Shown in pieces: positions 18,901 through 26,931 of a stretch of 38,277 bases of DNA. A program made the position numbers and the translations under genes. The notes beneath the pieces were generated by a model. It worked only from the letters and a program-made list of their open reading frames with translations. It did not search any database and was not told the origin of the DNA. Origin of the DNA: Chrysochromulina parva (lineage: Eukaryota; Haptophyta; Prymnesiales; Chrysochromulinaceae); the NCBI GenBank assembly GCA_002887195.1, contig PJAB01000139.1:1-38277 (forward strand), given 5' to 3'. How positions within the stretch are numbered: position 1 is the first letter of the stretch; each line of letters opens with the position of its first letter.

Positions 18901-21900
18901 CTGGAGCAACGTGGTCATCGACTTCTTGCACAGCTCCATCCCCTCCTCCGAGACAGAGATGATCGTCTGTACCCCGTTGGCTGCCACGTCGGAGAGGACG
19001 GTCAGGTCAATCTCGCCGAAGTCGTCTGGCCGTTGGAGCGATCGTGCCTCGAGCGCCTGATGAGGGAGGCAATCAAGCAGCAACCATAGGTCATCAGCGG
19101 GCCTATCAACTGATGAGGGAGGCAATCAGTGGCCACGAGTGGCCATCATCAAGCACCTCGATGATTGTGAGTAGGAACTGCTGCTGGTCCTCGTTGCGCT
19201 CGAGCTGATCGAGTACCTCTACGGTCCGGCGCCCAATCTCCGCCACCGAGCCCCCGCGGTGCGCAGAGAGCCGAAGCAGCAGTGCGAGCATGCGCGGGTA
19301 CAGACGGATCTCTTGCCCGTCTTTCCCAATCATAGCTGCCTTGTTCATGACCTTGTAGTCAGCGTCGATGCGGGCGCGCGTGCACAGCGGCATGACCGCA
19401 CCCGTCCAGAAAAAGTGCGCCTTGACGAAATCGTCCGACTCGGCGATCAGCTTGCCAAAGTGGGGATCGATCTGCCCCTGCAGCAACAGCGCATTGAAGC
19501 GCGAGCGCGGCGCCGTGCCGAGCGGCAGATGCGTCTCGAAGACGAGCGGAACGAGCTCCCCGAAGGCCTGCAAACGCACCGTCCACTCGCTCGGCCTCTT
19601 GATGAAAAGCCGCAATCAGAGGCAATCAAAGGCAACCATCAACGCACCGTCCACTCGCTCGGCCTCTTGATGAAAAGCTGCGCGAGCGTCGTGATGATCG
19701 CCTCATCGCGCCGCAGGTCGGCGCGTACGGCGGGCACTGCCGCGCTGGAGGCCGCGCTGGAGGCAGATCCGGAGCTCGCCGCCCCGCCCACCACGGCGTT
19801 CAACGCCCCGCCCACCACGGCGTTCATGGACCCGCCCACCTCGTCGGCGGCGGTGGCCGCGGTGGGCGTGGGTGCGCTCGTCCCGGGCGTATCGGCATGC
19901 CCGATGTAGCCTTCCTTCTTTGCAGCGACGAGGCGAGGACGGAAGTAGGCAGCGTACCTGCAATCAGTGGCAATCAGATGCCATCAGATGCCATCAGAGG
20001 CCATCAGAGGCCATCAGAGGCCATCAAAGGCCATCAGAGGCCATCAGAGGCCATCAGAGGCCATCAGAGGCCATCAGAGGCCATCAAGATGAAATCAGGA
20101 GGTGGTAGAGGAGGCAGTCAGGCGGTCATCAAGAGGCACTCAGGCGGCGTACTGCGAGAGCAGCACGCCCGCATAGGCAGAGCCCTCGAAGCCTTCCAAC
20201 GCGACCTTGTTGATCTCGGGGTAGCTCGCGCATGCATCCAGGATGAACTCGAGAGAGATGAGCACTCCCCGGCGCACCGGCTGGAGTGCCACAGGCGGCC
20301 TCTCGATCGCGCCCACCGCGGCGCCCGCGCTCTTCCCAGGGTTCTTGGCAGCCGGAGAGGCAGGCGGTGGAGGTGTGAAGACAGGCGGAGGAGGTGTGAA
20401 GACAGAGAGCTTCACCTCCGGGAAGGCCGCCTTCATCTTCGCAGTCGCATCTACAGCAGAGCTCACATGTTCGCCGTTGACGGCCTTGACGAGCATTCCC
20501 TTCTTGAGCGCCGAGGCAGCGGCAATGCTCCCCTCCCTGAGCTCATGGATTAACGCCTCCGAGGCCCCGTCGCACACGAGACCGAGCTTGTCACTCTTGG
20601 TCGCCTTGTACAGGACCACCTCCTCGTACTCTCTCGTGTGGACCGTCTCGAGGAGTGACGCGAGCCCAAGCTGCACGATCACGGGCAACTCGTCCTTTGC
20701 AGCCTCACCACCCGTCGCGGCCGCCTTCATCATCTGCTCGAGGCGAGCACCGAACATGCACTCAGCGCCAAAAAGTGGCAATCAGAGGCAATCAGCGGCC
20801 ATCGGAAACCATCGGCGGCGTCAGCGGCAGTCGGCGGCAAGCCACGCACTCAGAGGTCATCAGAGAGGGACGCAATCAGGCAACCCCGCACTCAAAGGTC
20901 ATCGGAGAGGGACGCAATCAGGAAAGCCGTGCACCTGCTCGAGGAACGCAGCGACGATGATCGGCTGTTGGCTGGCCGCGTCCACTAGCAACGGCTTGAG
21001 TGTCGCTCGGTCGAGCCGGCTGCCGCCGAAGAGCTTCATGCCCGCGGCGGACCAAAAGAACGGCTGGCATGTCAGCTCGTCATCGGTGGCGATGCGCTGG
21101 ACGATCGCCTCATCAATACCTCCCTGATGAGGGACGCAATCAGAGGGGACGCAATCAGAGGTCATCAGAGGCCATCGACGGTCATCAGAGGCCATCGACG
21201 GTCATCAGAGGCCATCGACGGCCATCACAGGCCATCGGAGCCCATCATAGATCACTAGAGAACATCCGTGAAGCAATGGGCGATAACCAGCGGCAATCAC
21301 CTGCTTGAGCACGTCGCACAACTTCCGGCGGAGAGCCGTCCCGAGAGCCAGATATACATTGAAGACCCTCGGCACCAGTTGCTGGAAGCCAGTGAGGCTC
21401 CCAGGCTGCCTGACGAACAGCTTCACCATCGCGAGCACCACACGCTCGTATTGCAGGTCCGCCTCCGACTGCTTGGCCGCCGCCAGCGCCGACTTGTACC
21501 CCTCTTGAGATGCCTCGAGCCTCTCGGCAAACGCGCGCGCCGTCCCCATGAGCACCGAGGATGGCGACACGTTCGGCTCCTCAAGCAACCAGATGGGCAT
21601 GAGGGACTCGAACAAGTCGGGCGTGCGCATCGACGCGCCCAAGATGAGCTCGACGCACGAATGCACGTCCTGGAGAGCAATCGCGGCCTCACGCGCTTCT
21701 TCGGATTCGGTCGAGCCGCCCTCGTCAAGTATGCCCTGATGAGGGGACAATCAGAAATCAGAGTACTCATCGGGAATACGATGCGATCGGTAGCTCGATG
21801 AGTGGTAAGCAGCGGCAAGCAGCGGCACCGCAGCGGCAAGCAGCGGCACCGCAGCGGCACGCAGCGGTAAGCAGCGGCAATGACCTTATTGACTTCAAAA

Positions 21901-24900
21901 TGGCGTTCGAGCAACGCCTTCAGGATGGGCGCGAGCGCGAGCTTGTCCTGGAGGCGCTCGAGATGCGGGGGCTGCATGAGCTGCGCCATCGTATCCGAGA
22001 GCACGCCCGTGCTTGTGGCGGCAGCGGTGGACGTGGCGGACGTAGCTGACGCGGCCGAGCCGCCTCCACGGCTACGGGAGCCTTTCGCCATCTTGGTCAG
22101 CCAGCACTCAACAATCGCTCCGAAGAGAGTTTCGTCAATGGTGCTCGTGAACGTACGCCCCGGCCAATCTGCGAGCCCCTCGATCTCGGGCTGATCTCCC
22201 TGGCCGCCGCGCGAGATCGAGCTGCTGCGCGAGAAGCTGAGAGACACCGGAGACTTGGTGCGTGGCGTCGTGTTGCCCACCGACGACCTGTCGCCACGTG
22301 GCGTCGTGTTGCCCACCGACGACCTGTCGCCACGTGGCGTCGTATTGCCCACCGACGACCTGTCGCCGCGTGGCGTCGTGCTGCCGTTGCCACGTGGCGT
22401 CGTGCTGCCGTCGCCACGTGGCGTCGTGCTGCCGTTGCCCCCGCTGCCGAAGATCGCCTTCATCATGCGCGTTGTCATCGACTCGCTGCGGAACGTCAGC
22501 ATGGCGTCGGAAGAGCCGCCGGCGGTGATGGTGGTGTGCTTTGTGTGGAACGCTTCCGAGAGGCGCAGCAGAAACGCGCGGCAGGTGTGAAAGGTCGGAT
22601 CTTGCATGCAGATCGCTGTGGCGACCGCACCGCAGATCTCGAGGTCTGAGTACAACCCGCCGAGCGCATACCTGCCATGAGGATCATCAGGGTAATGAGT
22701 GCCATTAGGGTCATGAGGTCTCGTGGTCTGAGGACAACCCGCCGAGCGCATACATGCAATCGGGAGGCACTCAAAAAGGCATACACGAGCGAACAATAAG
22801 TTATCAAGAGGCAATCAATAGATCATCAAGAAGCAATCGAGAGGCGACAGAGAAGCAAACGAGAAACACGTACGCGAGAAGCAGCTCGACTTGATGGGTC
22901 GAGCCGGAAGGCAGCAGGAGAGGCGACCAAGCCACCTCATCGACGAGGGGCGGCAGCGGCAGCTTAGGCAGGCTCTTGGCCTTCTCTTCCATCCTGATCT
23001 CATCGGGGTCGATGACCACGTCCGCCATCTTCTTCGAGCAGCAGCCGGCGCCCCCCTGTGGGGATTTCCTCTCTTTGGCCACCACCGAGGCAAGGTACCG
23101 GCGAGATTTGACCCTCAGGTTGGCCTTTTTCATCTCCTCGGCCGCCTTCTCCGCCTCTTTTTGGGAGCGCTCGACGGACTTGGCGACCACATCGGCCACC
23201 TGCTTCGCCCACTGAGCCTCACGTGTCGCCTTCTGCGCCCGCCACGACGCCTCGGCCTCGTCCTGCACACGACGGCGCGCGCCAGAGGCAGTACAAATCA
23301 AGTGCAATCCAGTGCAATCAAGTGCACGATTGAAATCACGTGCACTCACGTGCACTCACGTGCACTCACGTGCGATCAGGTGCGATCAGGTGCAATCGAG
23401 TGCAATCACCTGCTCCGCCTTCTCGACGCAATCAAGTGCAATCAAGTGCAATCGAGTGCAATCGAGTGCAATCACCTGCTCCGCCTTCTCGACGCGTTGG
23501 AGCAGCTCGTACAGCTTCGCCTCGTCTCCGAGGGCAGCCTTACGCAGCCCCTCGCTCGTGGCCCATGCGGCCTGCGCCGCCTCGATCGCCTCCATGCGAG
23601 TGCTCTTCGAGAGCGCTGTGCCCTCTCCAAGCACCGCCAGCGCGGCAGGCGACGCGTCCTCTTGGTGCCGACGCACTTCATCATCGGCACGCTTGACCTT
23701 CTCCCAGGCCCTGGTGCACGACATGACGGCTTCCCCGAGCTTGGAGCGCTCGGCCGCAGCCTCGTCGGCCTTCAGGTTGGCGATGTCCGCAGCGGCGCGC
23801 GCCGCCGCCTCGGTCGCATCCTTTTTGGCCGGCGCCACCAAAGCTGTGCGCTCGGAGGCGGCTTTGATGCGCGCGCAGAGCGATGCATTCGCATACGTGT
23901 CGTTCTGTGTGAGCTCCGCACTCTCCGCTTCGTCAGCACAGACGGTGGCCAGCTTGATCACGTCCTCGGGCACGCGCGCCGCCGCCGCCTTCTCGAGCAG
24001 ACTCTTAAACTCGAGCACCAGCTCGCAGGTCGGCTGCGTGGGCGCGGCGAGCGCGAGCAGCGAGACTGTCGCCGCGTCACGAACCAGCTGTGAGTTCGCC
24101 GCTTGCAGCAGGGCCGCATCCGCCTTTGCAATCTCGTCTGTCGAGACGAAGGCCTCGACCGCGTCCACCTTGGCCGCGCGCACCGCCTCCGAGTCGAGAG
24201 ACTCCGCGGGAAATGCGAGCACTCGCTTCAACCGTTTGAGTGCCTTCTGCATCGGCGCTTGGGCCTCCTCTGCCTGCCGAAGTCGCCTCACCGCGGCGAG
24301 GAGCGCGTCGGCGGGCGCGGCGGCGCTGGCGGCGGCGTCGAGCATCTTGCGCAGAAGCGCCATGTCCACCTCGGCGATGCTCACGTTAGCTCCGATCGCG
24401 CTCTCCAGCTGATGGAGAGCAAGCTCGCGTCGGGTCGCGCCCGCCAACAGAACGTGCGCTGGCTTGAGGACCGTCTCGGCGACGCCCCACTTCTCGGCGC
24501 TGGTGCACGCCGCTCGCAGCGCCTCGGGGTCTGCAGTGAGCACCGTCGCCGCTAGCTGCTCGAGCTCCGCCACCGACTCCTTGCGCTTGCCCGCGTACGC
24601 CTTCTCGGCCTCTGTGTACTTTTCACGGCACGCATGCACGAGCTTCTCGTCGACGTGCTCTGTGAGCCCGTCGCTCTCAGCTTCGGCGAGCACGTCGCAT
24701 TCTTCGAGGAGTGCCCCGAACGCCTTGAGGTCCACCTCGAGCGGCGCCACGTTCACATAGCCCTTGAGTAGCATGGCCATCTCCTCTCGTCTCTTGTTAT
24801 TCATCCGTATGCGCCTCTCGCGCTCCTTGCGTGCCTGGACCTTTTTGGCCTCATCGAGCTGTTTCTTCGAGCTCGATATGAGCTCCTTGTCCACGTCCGA

Positions 24901-25095
24901 CCGCTCCGCCTCCGCGATAGCCTTCTCGAGCGCCGGCACGTCCAAAGACGCTGGCAATGCGAGTGTGTAGGCGTGCAGCTGCTCGATCGACGCCTTGCGC
25001 CGGAACGCTGCGTCATTGCGCCCCCGTTTCATCTCTAGGCTCGTCGTGCGGTTCATCCCGTCATCCGGTATGCTAGCTGGCGGCTTGCGAGGCAT
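15975..25095 (-). CDS. Giant SecA-type helicase/translocase-like protein with coiled coil, PDZ-like and repeated helical modules
   Basis: There are fourteen exons: 23476-25095, 22874-23262, 21885-22671, 21301-21735, 20935-21123, 20153-20733, 19648-19957, 19157-19567, 18824-19056, 18432-18651, 17767-18300, 17215-17594, 16752-17067 and 15975-16664. All phases agree, giving 2364 aa. I start at the first ATG (25095). Residues 1 to about 640 are Ala/Glu/Lys-rich helical hairpins. About 690-930 is a helical region with a TTPRGDRSSVGN repeat. Two paralogous helical modules lie at about 940-1140 and 1300-1580, with a PDZ-like domain between them at about 1175-1250 (KLGLVCDG to VKLSVF). The C-terminus is a SecA-type DEAD motor: STGEGKS (about 1806-1812), VLIVDEVDD (about 1898-1905), GIFGLTGSVGG, TDKFGGRGHDF (2177-2187) and QWKGRTARQDRPGQ (2215-2228). 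Motor motifs look intact, so ATPase activity is likely. There is no signal or plastid transit peptide, and a role in Sec secretion is not indicated. Eukaryotic proteins of this kind exist but their role is not known to me. Confidence 0.8.
16665..16751 (-). repeat. SecA-like gene intron 13, clearest exon-start duplication
   Basis: This is an 87-nt phase-0 intron. Its first 28 nt (16751 down to 16724) match the first 28 nt of exon 14 (16664 down to 16637) at 26 positions. The starts are GTGCAACACTTTGCCCAG and GTGCAACGCTTTGCCCAA. The offset is 87 nt, equal to the intron length. TGATTGCC/TGATGACC units fill the middle, and the acceptor is CCTTAG. Confidence 0.92.
17068..17214 (-). repeat. SecA-like gene intron 12, decamer array plus exon-start copy
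   Basis: This 147-nt phase-2 intron starts GTACGAGGGCACCT against GTACAAGGGCATCT at the downstream exon (12 of 14). About nine decamers in register (17111-17200) vary between GATGGCCTCT, GATGGTCTCT and GATGTGCTCT. Confidence 0.9.
17595..17766 (-). repeat. SecA-like gene intron 11, alternative acceptors 33 nt apart
   Basis: This 172-nt phase-0 intron splits the DEVD box of the SecA motor (VDE|VDD). Two acceptors, CCCCTGATCAG|GTGGAC (exon start 17627) and CCCCTCATCAG|GTGGAC (exon start 17594), are 33 nt apart and in frame. The second gives the expected VDEVDD. Four GATGGCGGCT decamers follow the donor. Confidence 0.8.
18301..18431 (-). repeat. SecA-like gene intron 10
   Basis: This 131-nt phase-0 intron has about 20-nt units of ATCGCCTCTGATATGCCCC form, which is two decamers. 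It ends in the shared module TGATTGCCCCCCTCATCAG. The start GTGCGCGCTAATCGC resembles the downstream exon start GCGCGCGAGAGCCGC at 10 of 15 positions. Confidence 0.8.
18652..18823 (-). repeat. SecA-like gene intron 9, 11-mer array
   Basis: This 172-nt phase-2 intron carries eight consecutive 11-mers (AGATCGCCTCC on the transcript strand) at about 18723-18815. CGATTGTG and TTGATTGCGTCC units follow before TTTCAG|GTACATG. Confidence 0.85.
19057..19156 (-). repeat. SecA-like gene intron 8
   Basis: This is a 100-nt phase-0 intron with two copies of the 3' module TGATTGCCTCCCTCATCAG, one internal (about 19107-19125) and one terminal. The start GTGCTTGA resembles the downstream exon start GCGCTCGA. 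Either AG could be used; the terminal one keeps frame. Confidence 0.8.
19568..19647 (-). repeat. SecA-like gene intron 7, flanked by a 38-bp exact direct repeat
   Basis: This is an 80-nt phase-0 intron. A 38-bp exact repeat (19573-19610 and 19641-19678; offset 68) spans the donor, so the exon end and donor occur twice. Removing GTGCGTTGATGG through TTTGCAG gives SEWTAFGELVP, which aligns without a gap to GSLTGFQQLVP of the first module. That supports these exact borders. Confidence 0.85.
19958..20152 (-). repeat. SecA-like gene intron 6, the cleanest decamer array
   Basis: This 195-nt phase-2 intron carries about 13 consecutive decamers in exact register at 19961-20095, GATGGCCTCT on the transcript strand. 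The intron starts GTACGCCGCCTGAG and the downstream exon starts GTACGCTGCCTACT, matching at 10 of the first 11 bases. Confidence 0.9.
20734..20934 (-). repeat. SecA-like gene intron 5
   Basis: This is a 201-nt phase-0 intron. Its last bases (CCTCGAGCAG) repeat the last bases of the upstream exon (CCTCGAGCAG at 20935-20944), as expected from a tandem duplication. The middle holds two about 45-nt units with CTGATTGCGTCCCTCTC. An alternative in-frame acceptor (CTGAG|TGCATG) lies 27 nt earlier. Confidence 0.7.
21124..21300 (-). repeat. SecA-like gene intron 4, decamer array
   Basis: This 177-nt phase-0 intron starts GTGATTGCCGCTGG. It continues with GATGGCCTCT/GATGACCGTC decamers and ends in TGATTGCGTCCCTCATCAG. 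The splice is supported by protein alignment: VLKQGGIDE lines up without a gap with LLLQGQIDP of the second module, which has no intron there. Confidence 0.85.
21736..21884 (-). repeat. SecA-like gene intron 3
   Basis: This 149-nt phase-0 intron starts GTCATTGCCGCTGC. It contains GCCGCTGCTT/GCCGCTGCGGT units of 10-11 nt. It ends in the shared module TGATTGTCCCCTCATCAG before GGCATACTTGACG. Confidence 0.8.
22672..22873 (-). repeat. SecA-like gene intron 2 with internal copy of next exon start
   Basis: This is a 202-nt phase-2 intron. A 37-nt block at 22717-22753 matches the first 37 nt of exon 3 (22635-22671) at 34 positions; both start GTATGCGCTCGGCGGGTTGT. The rest holds TGATTGC/TGATGATC units. 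Splicing joins CTTCTCGC to GTATGCG and restores an Ala-Tyr-Ala-Leu reading frame. Confidence 0.8.
23263..23475 (-). repeat. SecA-like gene intron 1, decamer array plus donor-site duplication
   Basis: This 213-nt phase-0 intron is filled with TTGATTGCAC-type decamers on the transcript strand. A 40-bp exact direct repeat (23390-23429 and 23456-23495; offset 66) copies the end of exon 1 with its donor (GAGCAG|GTGATTGCAC) into the intron, so two equal donors exist. The acceptor is GTGTGCAG|GACGAG. Confidence 0.8.
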
Positions 25096-25314
25096 AGGGC
25101 GCACCCCTGGTCGAACCAGTGTCGAACCCCCGGAAGTGGCTGATGCTGATATGCGCGTGAATCGATTCGAGAAGAAGATAACGAGTCTTTCGATCAAGGA
25201 GAATGGCTCTAGACGAATCCTCCCGAAAAAGGGCCGGCGGCAATCTCTTCACAGGTGATTTACACGTGCGGCACGAGGTGTCGAGACCGTGCGCATCAGC
25301 AAGCGGAGCGCGGG
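25096..25314. promoter_or_regulatory. Bidirectional promoter region, SecA-like gene and Nup58
   Basis: The two ATG codons are 219 bp apart on opposite strands. The open frame of the SecA-like gene continues upstream for 34 codons but only to a TTG, so this is 5' UTR. No TATA box is convincing. Confidence 0.5.
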
Positions 25315-26931
25315 ATGTTGTTTGGCGCGGCGCCGGCTCCAGCACCCGGCGGCGGCCTCTTTGGCGCCGCGACTGGGGGCGGCCTCTTTGGCGCGGCGCC
25401 GGCTCCAGCACCCGGCGGCGGCCTCTTCGGCGCCGCGCCAGCTCCAGCGGCTTCGGCAGGCGGCCTTGGCGGCTTTGGCGGCGGCGGTTTTGGCATCGGC
25501 AGCGCGGCTCCCGCGGCCGGCAACCCCTTTGGTGGAGCCGGCCCTTCAAGTTTTGGTCCCGGGCCGGCTCTCGCTCCCGCAGCCGCCGCGTTTAGCGCTC
25601 CATCTGCCGGCGGCCTCTTTGGTGCTAAAACGCCCGCGCCGGCCAGCGGCCTGTTCGGCGGCGCGGCCCCTGCGGCGGCCGGCAGCCTGTTCGGCGGCGC
25701 GGCCCCTGCGGCGGCCAGCAGCCTGTTCGGCGGCGCGGCCCCTGCGGCGGCCAGCGGCCTGTTCGGCGGCGCGGCCCCTGCGGCGGCCGGCGGCCTGTTC
25801 GGCGGCGGCGCGGCTCCCGCATTCGGCGCCCCGGCCGGCGGCGGCGGACTCTTTGGCGCGGCGGGGGCACCCGCCGCTGCCGCCGCGCCTAAAGGCATCC
25901 GGCTGAACGCCAACTTCGATGAGCAGCCCGAGGCTTGCCAAAAGTGGCTGAAGGATCTGGAAGTGATCATTCACAAGTGGGATAGAAAAGGTAGAGAGTT
26001 CGAGGAGGACGGCGGCCAACTCTCTGACTGCGTGCGGCTCGCGGACGCGCTCGAACGCGACACTGCGATCGCGGCCGCCGAGCTTCGCTTCGACGAGGCG
26101 AAGCTTGATAGCTTCCGAGCCGACGTGGAAGCGACTCTGCGCGACGCACGTGCGGCCCAGAGCGACTTTACGACCCGTTTCGACTCGCAGGGCGCCTTTG
26201 GACGGGGGGTGGCCTTCCCGTCGCAGTTCTTCAACGCGAGGCTCGAGCGCATGGAGCAAGAGGTCCCTGCTCTGAAGAAGGCCCTGCACGATCTGGACGG
26301 CGCGATCATGACGAAAGCGAAGCCACCGATGGAGACTCACCGGCTCGAGCAGCTGCTGGCCCATCAGAACACGCTGCTCGAGCGTGCCGCCGCGCACGTG
26401 GACAGGCAGCACAGGCACGTCGAGGGCCACCGGCGCACGCTGCGCAACGGCCTCGGCCGCGACCCGTTTGACGAAGCCCGACGGCGCCAGGTGCGCGACA
26501 AGTACAGGCCTGCCGATCCGCCCATGCCAGCCGCGCTCCCGCCGCAAGATCCGGCGCCTGCGCCGGCAGCGCTGCCGGCGGCGGCGGCGGGCGCGGGCCT
26601 GTTCGGCGGCGCACCACCGGCAGGGGGCAGCCTTTTCCCCCCTGCGCCCGGCGCAAACCCGTTCGGAGGGGGCGGCTTTGGGGGCGCATTTGGTGCTGCC
26701 CCCGCGGCCGCACCTGCCGCCCCGTTCGGCTATGGGAGCGCGCCCGCGGCCGCTGGCGCATTGCCGTCGGCGTTCGGCGCCGCTCCGCCCGCCGCTGGCG
26801 GCTTAGGCCCTTTTGGGGGCATGGGAAACGGCGCGCCGGCGAACAATCTATTCGGTTCGACATTCGGTACGTCGGCAGCAGGCCAGGCGAGGCCCGCCGC
26901 TGGCAGCAAAAATAATAAGAAAGGGCGCTAG
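25315..26931 (+). CDS. Nup58/Nup45-like FG nucleoporin
   Basis: The protein is 538 aa from the ATG at 25315 (MLFGAAPAPAPGG). Residues 1 to about 190 are a GLFG/FG domain with four almost identical 12-residue units (SGLFGGAAPAAA). About 192-405 is a predicted helical region: ACQKWLKDLEVIIHKWDRKG, then FPSQFFNARLERMEQEVPAL, then HVEGHRRTLRNGLGRDPFDE. The order FG - coiled coil with P-x-x-FF and a conserved final helix - FG tail fits the Nup58 (NUPL1) member of the central channel Nup62-Nup58-Nup54 complex. FG repeats act as the permeability barrier and bind karyopherins; the helical part assembles with Nup62 and Nup54. The C-terminus ends in a basic KNNKKGR. Nup54 or Nup62 are the alternatives, but Nup58 is the only one of the three with FG regions on both sides of the helices. 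Single exon. Confidence 0.72.
   Translation: MLFGAAPAPAPGGGLFGAATGGGLFGAAPAPAPGGGLFGAAPAPAASAGGLGGFGGGGFGIGSAAPAAGNPFGGAGPSSFGPGPALAPAAAAFSAPSAGGLFGAKTPAPASGLFGGAAPAAAGSLFGGAAPAAASSLFGGAAPAAASGLFGGAAPAAAGGLFGGGAAPAFGAPAGGGGLFGAAGAPAAAAAPKGIRLNANFDEQPEACQKWLKDLEVIIHKWDRKGREFEEDGGQLSDCVRLADALERDTAIAAAELRFDEAKLDSFRADVEATLRDARAAQSDFTTRFDSQGAFGRGVAFPSQFFNARLERMEQEVPALKKALHDLDGAIMTKAKPPMETHRLEQLLAHQNTLLERAAAHVDRQHRHVEGHRRTLRNGLGRDPFDEARRRQVRDKYRPADPPMPAALPPQDPAPAPAALPAAAAGAGLFGGAPPAGGSLFPPAPGANPFGGGGFGGAFGAAPAAAPAAPFGYGSAPAAAGALPSAFGAAPPAAGGLGPFGGMGNGAPANNLFGSTFGTSAAGQARPAAGSKNNKKGR
25645..25788 (+). repeat. 36-bp coding minisatellite in the FG domain
   Basis: Four 36-bp units in register encode SGLFGGAAPAAA with a few substitutions, followed by a partial fifth unit. 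The near identity at DNA level suggests recent expansion. Confidence 0.9.

Noticed and set aside
19961..20095. Regular short repeats that could suggest a CRISPR array
   Set aside because: Units are 10 nt with no spacers, lie inside a GT-AG intron of a eukaryotic gene, and no cas gene is present.
25100..25130. tRNA B-box-like GGTTCGACACT on the minus strand
   Set aside because: It departs from the B-box consensus and no A-box or acceptor-stem pairing is visible; it lies in the 5' UTR of the SecA-like gene.
25546..26547. Long ORF antisense to the nucleoporin
   Set aside because: It mirrors the GC-rich FG and helical coding sequence; composition is Arg/Ala-rich without motifs, so it is a shadow frame.
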